Source: Treponema sp. (GTDB taxonomy: Bacteria; Spirochaetota; Spirochaetia; Treponematales; Breznakiellaceae). From it: DNA of 12,445 nucleotides. The stretch is taken from assembly GCA_031275035.1 (NCBI GenBank), contig JAISPH010000135.1:1-12445 (forward strand), written 5' to 3'. The notes under the pieces are model-generated. The model searched no databases and was not told the DNA's origin. It saw only the letters and a program-made list of their open reading frames with translations. A program made the translations under genes and the position numbers. Numbering within the stretch: position 1 is the stretch's first letter; each line of letters begins with the position of its first letter. Below, piece by piece: positions 6,116 to 12,445 of this stretch.

Positions 6116-8005
6116 ATGGCAAGTGAAAAGGATCCTTCAATTTACAGCGATCGCAGCACCATCGGATCAGCCGACGAACTTGATGAATACGGGGTATGGG
6201 TCAAGAGCGAACCCCAGGATCTTTCTTCGGTAAGCGCCGAGGCTTTGCCGGAAATAGAGGATCTGCCCGATTTCAACGGCGATTTTAATATAGAAAGCGC
6301 CTCCGGCGGCGAGGATTCTTTTGAAGAAGAGGGCTTTGAATTTGAAAGCATTCCCGAGGAGGAGCCGGAAACGGCAGCCGCCGGCTCCGATTCCTTCGAC
6401 GAAAGTGAATTTACCGAGGTTTCCCTGAATGATTTTCTCACCGATGCGGAGGATCTGGAGGAAACGGTTTTAGACGAGAGTGAAGTCCCGGATCCGGTTC
6501 CGGATTTGGATTTTAACCAGACCGAAAGCCTGGAAGAAGCCGCCAAGGAAGAAGTTATGTCCGATTTTGACAGCGCCGGGGCAGCCGGCGCGGAGCCTAA
6601 AGCGTCTTTCCAGAGCCCCCCGGATCTTTCCACCCAGCTCCTGATGAAGATAGCCGACGAGCTGTCTTCAATAAAGAAAGAACTTTCCAGCCTTAAAACG
6701 GAATTTTCCGTCATTCGCCGGGAAAGCGCCGCCGAAAGCAAAGAGGGCGGCTTCTTCGACGAAGAGGATGATGAAAAAATCGCCCTTACCGGGGACGAAC
6801 TTGATAATATCCTCAATACCGCCGACTTTACCGAAGAGGCCGGATCCGACGCCACCGGGGCCGGAGCCGGTGATTTTGGCCCTATGGGAGCCGGGGAAGA
6901 TATGTTCCCCCCCGAAGAGTCCGCGGAATCTTCGAGTCTCCTGGATCAGCCCGATATTATCGCCGCCGGGGACCCGGAAACCGGGGACCTGGACGACGGG
7001 GAGATTACATTTGACGAATCCGATATGGACGAACTGGGGAGCGAATACGGCGGGGCCCAGGCTTCCTCCAGCATCCTGGACTCCCAGGAATTTGACATTA
7101 CCCTGGATTCAAGCAGCCTGGGGGACGATTCGGCCCTGACCGGCGAGGTCTCCGGGGAAGAAGCCGAAGCGGGTGTCCAGGAAGAGACCCTGCCGGGCTT
7201 TGACGAAGTCTCCGGGGAGGAAACGGGGGCGGGCGTCCAGGAGGAGGCCCTGCCCGGCTTTGACGAAATTTCCGGCGGGGAAGCGGGGGCGGACGATCAG
7301 GAGGAGATCGTCATCGATCTTTCCGACGACTTTACGGATACCCTGGATCTGGAGACCAAGGATTCGGACGAATTAAAAGACCTGCGTGAAAAAGGAGCCG
7401 AACCCCTGACCGAAGCGCCGGAGGATACCAGCTATCTTGAGGAGGATCCTCTGGGGGAAGCCGCCGGCGTCGATCTGTCCGGGGCCGTCATAGACGAGCC
7501 CGACCTGAGCGCCGGCATAAAAGAAAATCCCATCGAGGAACCTTTCCTGGACGACATTTCCCTGGATCTCGACATGGAGGAGAACCTTACGGCTTCCGAT
7601 TTTTCCCTTGCGCAAGACGACGGGGACATCTCTTTTGAAGAGGACAAGGAGCTGGAGGTTTCCATTCCCGGGGAAGAATCCGTTCTGGACATACCGCCGG
7701 AAGAGGAAGGTTTTGACCAGATTGCCTCCGACGGCTTTACCGTAGAGGCCGGTGAACCCCGCCCCGCCTCCGGGGATTCCGCCCTTGCGGAAGACGCCGG
7801 AGAACCGCAGGTTTCCGCCGCCCCGGCAGGGGATAAACCGGCGGATTCGTCCATACCGGTAAACCTGAAACAGGAGCTAAAGACCGTGCTGACCTATATG
7901 GATCAGCTTCTGGAATCGCTCCCCGAAGATAAAATTGAAGAATTTGCCAAATCCGAATATTTTGACACGTATAAAAAGCTTTTCGAGGAATTAGGTCTGG
8001 TATAA
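6116..8005 (+). CDS. large acidic repeat-containing protein, function unknown
   Basis: This 629-residue protein is not assigned to a named family. It is strongly acidic, dominated by Asp, Glu, Ser and Gly, and most of it looks disordered. Three parts look conserved. The N-terminus reads MASEKDPSIYSDRS then DELDEYGVWVKSEPQDLS. A short coiled coil at about residues 172-208 contains ADELSSIKKELSSLKTEF. The last about 50 residues read LKQELKTVLTYMDQLLESLP then FAKSEYFDTYKKLFEELGLV. Residues 344-403 are three 20-residue tandem repeats of the type EVSGEExxAGVQEExLPGFD. There is no signal peptide or membrane segment, so it is probably cytoplasmic. The ATG at 6116 has GGGAG six bases upstream. A TTG at 6035 in the same frame has no ribosome site and was rejected. 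The stop overlaps the next ATG by one base. A scaffold or adaptor role is a guess from the disordered body with ordered ends. Confidence 0.8.
   Translation: MASEKDPSIYSDRSTIGSADELDEYGVWVKSEPQDLSSVSAEALPEIEDLPDFNGDFNIESASGGEDSFEEEGFEFESIPEEEPETAAAGSDSFDESEFTEVSLNDFLTDAEDLEETVLDESEVPDPVPDLDFNQTESLEEAAKEEVMSDFDSAGAAGAEPKASFQSPPDLSTQLLMKIADELSSIKKELSSLKTEFSVIRRESAAESKEGGFFDEEDDEKIALTGDELDNILNTADFTEEAGSDATGAGAGDFGPMGAGEDMFPPEESAESSSLLDQPDIIAAGDPETGDLDDGEITFDESDMDELGSEYGGAQASSSILDSQEFDITLDSSSLGDDSALTGEVSGEEAEAGVQEETLPGFDEVSGEETGAGVQEEALPGFDEISGGEAGADDQEEIVIDLSDDFTDTLDLETKDSDELKDLREKGAEPLTEAPEDTSYLEEDPLGEAAGVDLSGAVIDEPDLSAGIKENPIEEPFLDDISLDLDMEENLTASDFSLAQDDGDISFEEDKELEVSIPGEESVLDIPPEEEGFDQIASDGFTVEAGEPRPASGDSALAEDAGEPQVSAAPAGDKPADSSIPVNLKQELKTVLTYMDQLLESLPEDKIEEFAKSEYFDTYKKLFEELGLV
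7145..7324 (+). repeat. three in-frame 60-nt tandem repeats in the acidic protein gene
   Basis: Units lie at 7145-7204, 7205-7264 and 7265-7324. The first two agree at about 50 of 60 bases by hand count. The third keeps the start (GAAATTTCCGGC type) and the CAGGAGGAG core but diverges at the end. The period is an exact number of codons, so copy-number change keeps the reading frame. Confidence 0.85.
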
Positions 8006-9075
8006 TGGGGCTTTTGAGTAAAGCTGCCTTCCGGGAGGAACCTGAAGAAAAGCCCAAGGGAGGGGGAAGCGGATTGTTACAGAAAGCGCTCGCTAAAGAA
8101 GCTGCCCCGGACGTAATGGGCCAGGCCCTGAAGGACCGTATTCTCCGTCTTGCAAGAACAAAGTCGTCCCCCTATACCGCCCTCAGCATCCTAAAAGCCT
8201 ACGCCTCCTTTCAGGCCGGCCTCTGTGTATCCCTTAAAGAAGGGGTCTACCATGATTATGCCTCGGTGGGACTGGGCATAACAAAATCGGCGATTCCGCA
8301 AAAAGCGCTGGAACACGGCGAAAAGGGCCTTTTCAAAGCCGGTTCCGCCGCAGATCTTTCCCTTAATTCCCCCAAGGGGGATCTGATCTTCTGGGCCTTC
8401 CCCCTGGACAAGCGTGAACCCTGCGGAGCCATGCTGCTCCTCGGGGGGGACGGTTCCTTCGATCCCGCCGTTCTGGAGCCCATCGTATACGATGTACGGG
8501 AGGTATTCTCCCTGCCGGGGAAAAGCGAAACGCCGGAAATAGAGATGGAAGCCGCGTCCAGAGGGGAACCGGAGACTGCGCCGGAACTGGAACTGGAAAC
8601 CGTTCCCGGAGGGGAACCGGAATCAGTGCCGGAGATGGAGCCGGAATCAGCGCCCGGAAAGGAACCGGAGACTGCGCCGGAAGTGGAACTGGAATCCACG
8701 CTCGAAGGGGAACCGAAGCCGGAGACTGCACCGGAAACCGGTCTGTCCGCCGCCGGGCAGGGTATTATAGAGGAACTTGCCAAATTTCATACCAAGAACG
8801 TCCTGTTCCAGGGGATCATCCTGGACTCCCCGGACCAGGGGGGGGATTTCTGCGCCGAAATAGCCCAGTCCATCGTCTCCTTCGGAACCGCCCTTTCCCT
8901 GCCTTCCCGGCGCTGTCTGGCCCTCTTCCCTCAAAATATAGACCGGGAACTGGCCGCCCACCGGCTTGCAAAGGAATTCCAGACCGCCTGCGTATTCAGT
9001 TTTGAGGCGGATACCCCCGGACGCGCCCTTGAGCTGACCCAGCCCTACTGGCAAGATGGCGGAACCGGTTCTTGA
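8005..9075 (+). CDS. two-part protein with Glu/Pro repeat linker, function unknown
   Basis: This 356-residue protein is not assigned to a family. A polar N-terminal stretch (to about residue 45) is followed by a globular part at about 50-172, including SPYTALSILKAYASFQAGL and GDLIFWAFPLDKREPCGAML. That part alternates strands and helices in a way that could be GAF-like, but I cannot confirm it. Residues about 175-245 are a Glu/Pro-rich linker made of 16-residue repeats (GEPETAPELELETVP type). A second globular part at about 247-356 contains IIEELAKFHTKNVLFQGIIL and SLPSRRCLALFPQNIDRELA. There is no signal peptide or membrane segment. The ATG shares one base with the stop of the preceding gene (TAATG), and the gene's 3' end overlaps the first DUF115 gene by 20 nt, so all are co-translated. 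The position suggests a partner of the DUF115 proteins, by inference only. Confidence 0.78.
   Translation: MGLLSKAAFREEPEEKPKGGGSGLLQKALAKEAAPDVMGQALKDRILRLARTKSSPYTALSILKAYASFQAGLCVSLKEGVYHDYASVGLGITKSAIPQKALEHGEKGLFKAGSAADLSLNSPKGDLIFWAFPLDKREPCGAMLLLGGDGSFDPAVLEPIVYDVREVFSLPGKSETPEIEMEAASRGEPETAPELELETVPGGEPESVPEMEPESAPGKEPETAPEVELESTLEGEPKPETAPETGLSAAGQGIIEELAKFHTKNVLFQGIILDSPDQGGDFCAEIAQSIVSFGTALSLPSRRCLALFPQNIDRELAAHRLAKEFQTACVFSFEADTPGRALELTQPYWQDGGTGS
8563..8735 (+). repeat. 48-nt tandem repeats encoding a Glu/Pro linker
   Basis: The word (G/A)(G/A)GGAACC recurs at 8563, 8611, 8659 and 8707, spaced exactly 48 nt each time. This gives three full units and a partial fourth that carries a two-codon insertion (GEPKPETAPE). 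Each unit encodes about 16 residues of the form GEPExxPExExE. The exact codon-multiple period points to recent duplication in frame. Confidence 0.85.
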
Positions 9076-10618
9076 GGGGCTGACCGCTGCGGCAAACGGG
9101 ATGCCTACGGTACTGGCCGGTAAAAGGGCCCTCCATTCCCGTTACAATCCCAAAGAAGAGGCGGAACGGTACATCGCCTCCCTCAACGCAGGGCCCGAAA
9201 TCAAGTACTGTATCCTGCTGGAGCCGGGCCTGGGTTACCTGATCCCCCCCCTGAGAAGAAAATGCCCCGCCGCAAAAATACTGGTCCTCCATGTTTCGCC
9301 CTTCTTCTCAAAGCTTCCCGCAACGGAGGGGGCTGAAAACGCCGGCCCGGCGGATACCGGGGAAGGCGGCGGAACCGCCGTCTGGAGCCCCGGAAGCGGC
9401 GCCCTGTCCTCCTTTTTGGAGGAGATGATCCCCGATACGGCGGCAACGGCCATCCGCCTTATCGAATGGCGGCCCGCCCTGGACATCTATGGGGAGGAGT
9501 ATCTTAAACGCCTCCGGGAAACGGTTGAATACATCCGGCGGGCCGACGCTAACCGGCGGACGGTCCTGAATTTTGGCCGCCGCTGGTTCAGGAATGCCCT
9601 GCGGAATGCGGAGATCATCCGGCGGGCCGTAGTTTTTACTCCGGGGACCCTGCCCTGCATCGTTACCGGGGCGGGGCCCGGCCTGGAAGAGGCCGTACCG
9701 GCGATTCTGCAAAGGCGCAGAGACGCCGGTCCTCAAAATCCCGGCTGCTTTATCCTGGCCGCGGCCTCCTCGGCGCCGGCCCTTTGGGCCAGGGGCCTTG
9801 AACCGGATATGGTGATCAGCACCGACGGCGGCGGCTGGGCCCTGCTCCACCTCTACGAAACGGTCAGGCGGGGGGGGGCGATCCTGGCGGCGGGCCTTAC
9901 CGCCGCCCTGCCCTCCCAATGCAGGGCTCTGCCGGTTCTGGTGATAAGCGACGGCAGTTTCTGGCAGAGCCGCCTTCTGCGCAGCCTGGGGGTCCCCTTT
10001 ATCAGCCTGACCCAGCGGGGAACCGTTACCGCCGCGGCGCTGGATCTGGCCTTTGTCCTTACCGGGGGCAGGGTCTTCATCGCCGGGACCGATCTTTCCC
10101 ACCGGGACATCCTTACCCACGCCCGGCCCTACGCCTTCGACAGGCTGCGGGAAGAAGGGGCGGACCGGTTCAGCCCCGCCTATTCCCAAAGCTGGCTCCG
10201 GGCCCGGAACATTGCCGCATCGGGAAGCCACAGCATATACGCCGCCTGGTTTAAGCAGCGGCTGGGGACCTATCCGAAAAGGCTCTCCGCCCTGGGGGCC
10301 AATAACCAGGTCTTCGCCGTCCTGGCTGAGGGCGCGGTTCCCGGTCGGGCGGACTGTATCCCCGGCGCGGCGGCGGGCGGGACGGAATCCGCCGGAGAAA
10401 GGGTCCCGGCCCGATCCATAGGGTTTACCGAACAGGCGGTCCGGGCCGGGAAACCCGCGGAGATACTGATCGGAGCCCTGGAGGACCCAGCGGAGGGTCC
10501 CGTCATCATCAAAGAACTGGGGGATCTGCTCTTTCCCGGAGAGGCGGATGCGGAAACGGCGGTCCGGGAAGCCCTGGTTTCCGCCGGAGGAAACGGTGAT
10601 GGACAGGTTTCTGTTTGA
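9056..10618 (+). CDS. DUF115 / MptE-like motility-associated glycosyltransferase family protein 1
   Basis: This 520-residue protein has the core marks of the DUF115 (MptE-like, Maf) family. NFGRRWFRNALRNAEII at about residues 172-188 matches the family WF-N-N helix. VTGAGPGLEEAVPAI near 203 is the nucleotide-binding-type glycine loop, though the usual GPSL is GPGL here. DMVISTDGGG follows, then FIAGTDLSHRDILTHARPYAFD near 344. Characterised relatives include Maf proteins that transfer nonulosonic acid sugars to flagellin and archaeal MptE, a pterin diphosphokinase. The actual substrate here is unknown. The start overlaps the preceding gene by 20 nt, and the next gene starts 20 nt before its end. 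No good ribosome site precedes the ATG, which suggests coupling. A run of nine G at 9870-9878 lies inside the gene. Confidence 0.8.
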   Translation: MAEPVLEGLTAAANGMPTVLAGKRALHSRYNPKEEAERYIASLNAGPEIKYCILLEPGLGYLIPPLRRKCPAAKILVLHVSPFFSKLPATEGAENAGPADTGEGGGTAVWSPGSGALSSFLEEMIPDTAATAIRLIEWRPALDIYGEEYLKRLRETVEYIRRADANRRTVLNFGRRWFRNALRNAEIIRRAVVFTPGTLPCIVTGAGPGLEEAVPAILQRRRDAGPQNPGCFILAAASSAPALWARGLEPDMVISTDGGGWALLHLYETVRRGGAILAAGLTAALPSQCRALPVLVISDGSFWQSRLLRSLGVPFISLTQRGTVTAAALDLAFVLTGGRVFIAGTDLSHRDILTHARPYAFDRLREEGADRFSPAYSQSWLRARNIAASGSHSIYAAWFKQRLGTYPKRLSALGANNQVFAVLAEGAVPGRADCIPGAAAGGTESAGERVPARSIGFTEQAVRAGKPAEILIGALEDPAEGPVIIKELGDLLFPGEADAETAVREALVSAGGNGDGQVSV

Positions 10619-12350
10619 ACGGAATTTGCTGGCCCTTTCTCTCCGGGATCCCGTCCTCTGCTCCCGGCTTTCCACGGCGGAGACAACCCTGGGCCGGTAT
10701 AAATTTATCGAGTCCCGTTCCGGTGAGCCGGTGCCCGCCTGGGTGGACCATTCCGGGGCGGCCCATCCCCTCCACTCCCTGGTAGACCCCCGCCGGGAGG
10801 GCGGCCGTCTTATCTCCACCCTGGGGGACGAGGGCTTCCTTGTTTTTCTGGGCCTGGGAGGGGGGTTTGCCGTCCAGGCCGCCCTGGAACGGGACGGCAC
10901 CCACCAGGCGCTGGTCATCGATTATGACATTAACGGCGTCGCCGAGCTTTTAAGCTCCCGGGACTATATCGCCCTCTTCAAAGATCCCCGGTTCAGCCTG
11001 CTCGTCGATCCCCCCAAAGAAGCGGTGGAGGCCTGCATCCTGGAACTGTACAAGCCCGTATTCCACGGAGGAATACGGAGCATACCCCTCAGGGCCAGAA
11101 CCGGTTTTGATCAGGCCCCCTTTCTTGCCGCCGGGGAAGCGGTAAAATCCGCCATCGACCGGGTCTCCGGGGACTACTCGGTACAGGCCTGCTTCGGCAA
11201 ACGCTGGTTCTCCAACATACTGCGGAACCTTTCCGCCGCGGAGGGTTTCAGGGAACCCTTTCCCCGGACAAGGCACGCTGCGGTAATCGCCGCGGGACCC
11301 TCCCTGGAACAGCAGCTTCCGGCCCTGGCCGAACGCCGGGGGGAACTCTTTCTTATCGCGGCGGATACCTCCCTGCCGAGCCTCCTGGGGGCGGGGCTGG
11401 AGCCGGATGCGGTGGTTTCTATAGACTGCCAGCATATCAGCTACTATCACTTTCTGGGGGGCATGCCCCGGCGCATACCCCTCTACCTGGATCTGGCCAG
11501 TCCCCCCTTGCTCGCATCCCTTTCGGATCATGTACGGTTCTTTATCGGGGGACATCCTCTGGAGCTCTATATCTCCCGGTACTGGCGGTCCATTCCCGCG
11601 CTGGATACCTCCGGGGCCAACGTTACCTATGCGGCCCTGTCCCTGGCGGAGAACCTGGGGGCGGCAAGGATAGAACTTTACGGGGCGGACTTTGCCTATC
11701 CCCGGGGCCGCAGTTATGCCCGGGGGACCTATATTTACCCCTACTTCGCAACACGTCAAAACAGGCTTAATCCCCTGGAGGCCCTCTTTTCGGCCTTCCT
11801 CTACCGGAACCCCTCCCTGACCCGCTGCAGTTGCGCCGTCCCTGGCGGCGTCCTCCATGACGGCGTCCTCCATGACGGTGCGGAGAACTGGTACTATGAA
11901 ACCAGGGCTCTGCGGATGTACCGGGAGCGGCTTGAGGCGAAGATCCCCGCCGTTGGCGCCGAGGTGATCCCCATCCCCGGCGGCGGCGCGCCCATCGGCG
12001 CGGCAGGGGGAAACGCCGGACAGCGGCCCCTCAAACTGGTATCCCCCGGAAAGGCTTTTATGGAGGCCGCCGAATTCCTGGACCGCTACCGGAAGGGCAT
12101 AGCGGCCCTGCCCCCCATGAGGAGAAAACCTTCGGCCTACCCCGGCGGGCTCAAGACCGGAGAACGGCTTATCTTTACCACCCTGCTGCCCACGGCGGCG
12201 GCCATACGGAGCCGGCGGCCTGAACTGAAAGACGGTGAACTGCTTGAGGAACTGCGCCGCTGCTGCCTGCAGGAACTGGACGCGGTGTTACGCGCGGACC
12301 CGTCGGCGCCCATGCCGCCGGCACGGATGCCGACGTCTTTTCCCGTTTAA
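10599..12350 (+). CDS. DUF115 / MptE-like motility-associated glycosyltransferase family protein 2
   Basis: This 583-residue protein is a larger and more canonical member of the same family. An N-terminal domain (about residues 1-190) includes a Rossmann-like stretch FLVFLGLGGGFAVQAAL with ALVIDYD. The family core follows: KRWFSNILRNL near 200, AAGPSLEQQLPAL near 231, DAVVSIDCQHISYYHF, then LYGADFAYPRG near 360. The C-terminal region is helical (AFMEAAEFLDRYRKGI) and ends in a Pro-rich tail. The ATG at 10599 has GGAGG eight bases upstream and is preferred over an in-frame ATG at 10548, which would add 17 unrelated residues. It overlaps the previous gene by 20 nt. A 15-nt in-frame duplication at 11847-11876 repeats GVLHD. 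With the first DUF115 protein it may form a pair acting on flagellin or surface sugars, which is inference. Confidence 0.85.
   Translation: MDRFLFERNLLALSLRDPVLCSRLSTAETTLGRYKFIESRSGEPVPAWVDHSGAAHPLHSLVDPRREGGRLISTLGDEGFLVFLGLGGGFAVQAALERDGTHQALVIDYDINGVAELLSSRDYIALFKDPRFSLLVDPPKEAVEACILELYKPVFHGGIRSIPLRARTGFDQAPFLAAGEAVKSAIDRVSGDYSVQACFGKRWFSNILRNLSAAEGFREPFPRTRHAAVIAAGPSLEQQLPALAERRGELFLIAADTSLPSLLGAGLEPDAVVSIDCQHISYYHFLGGMPRRIPLYLDLASPPLLASLSDHVRFFIGGHPLELYISRYWRSIPALDTSGANVTYAALSLAENLGAARIELYGADFAYPRGRSYARGTYIYPYFATRQNRLNPLEALFSAFLYRNPSLTRCSCAVPGGVLHDGVLHDGAENWYYETRALRMYRERLEAKIPAVGAEVIPIPGGGAPIGAAGGNAGQRPLKLVSPGKAFMEAAEFLDRYRKGIAALPPMRRKPSAYPGGLKTGERLIFTTLLPTAAAIRSRRPELKDGELLEELRRCCLQELDAVLRADPSAPMPPARMPTSFPV
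11847..11876 (+). repeat. 15-nt perfect tandem duplication, in frame
   Basis: GGCGTCCTCCATGAC occurs at 11847-11861 and again, without change, at 11862-11876. It duplicates residues GVLHD within the second DUF115 protein. Perfect identity points to a recent event. Confidence 0.9.
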
Positions 12351-12445
12351 GCGTCGCCAGGCGATATATACGTAGTTCGTTTGATCAGCCCTTTCCCCGC
12401 GTATATATGTAGTTCGCCTAATCCACCAACCCCTGGAAGTAAGAC
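12351..12445. other. downstream non-coding tail with TA-rich repeat
   Basis: After the stop of the second DUF115 gene the sequence becomes AT-richer. GCGATATATACGTAGTTCG (12361-12379) is echoed by GCGTATATATGTAGTTCG (12399-12416), a direct repeat about 38 nt apart sharing GTAGTTCG. Because the core is self-complementary, ATATATACG (12364-12372) also pairs exactly with CGTATATAT (12400-12408). An 11-nt palindrome TCGCCAGGCGA spans 12354-12364. No T run follows, so a simple intrinsic terminator is not evident. The repeat could be a binding site pair, part of an intergenic repeat family, or the edge of a larger array beyond the window. Confidence 0.6.

Noticed and set aside
9308..10918. Long minus-strand open frame (536 codons) opposite the DUF115 genes
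   Set aside because: It is antisense to two genes with clear family motifs, its product is rich in Pro, Gly and Arg as expected of a high-GC shadow, and it has no recognisable domain.
12351..12445. Start of a CRISPR array
   Set aside because: Only two imperfect repeat blocks about 38 nt apart with a roughly 20-nt gap; no third copy before the window ends and the repeat core is a simple TA stretch.

Overview
The window looks like a chromosomal segment of a GC-rich spirochaete, most likely Treponema in the broad sense (Treponematales). This rests on recognition by eye, not a database search. The pointers are the hemW / signal peptidase / smpB grouping, the very acidic protein opening with MASEKDPSIYSDRS, and the pair of DUF115 (MptE-like, motility-associated) proteins. 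Coding is dense, codons mostly end in G or C, and no insertion sequence, tRNA, rRNA or CRISPR array was seen.

Layout. (1) Positions 1-114 hold two nested inverted repeats downstream of hemW. (2) Positions 115-3130, minus strand: lepB-2, lepB-1 and hemW, read in that order as one likely operon. The first is a canonical signal peptidase I. The second is a shorter paralogue whose catalytic serine is threonine. The third is a HemW-type radical SAM heme chaperone. (3) Positions 3131-3194 hold back-to-back promoters. The plus-strand one is a perfect TTGACA-17-TATAAT whose expected +1 falls on the A of the next ATG. (4) Positions 3195-5155, plus strand: a membrane-anchored PEGA plus sulfatase-modifying-factor-like protein, followed 2 nt later by smpB. 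(5) Positions 5156-5404 are a convergent region with no assigned function. (6) Positions 5405-5860, minus strand: an FtsB/DivIC-like division protein, possibly coupled to a doubtful 61-codon ORF. (7) Positions 5863-6115 are a regulatory region with a second good promoter. (8) Positions 6116-12350, plus strand: four tightly coupled genes. They encode an acidic repeat protein, a two-part protein with a Glu/Pro repeat linker, and two DUF115 proteins. Junctions overlap by 1, 20 and 20 nt. (9) Positions 12351-12445 are non-coding, with a TA-rich repeat that is both direct and inverted.

How the genes may work together. The minus-strand operon serves protein export (signal peptide removal) and heme handling. 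SmpB acts in ribosome rescue. The four-gene plus-strand operon is the least explained part. DUF115 proteins elsewhere are linked to flagellin glycosylation or surface-polysaccharide transfer, so the two uncharacterised acidic proteins co-translated with them are candidates for partners in the same process. That link is inference from gene order only.
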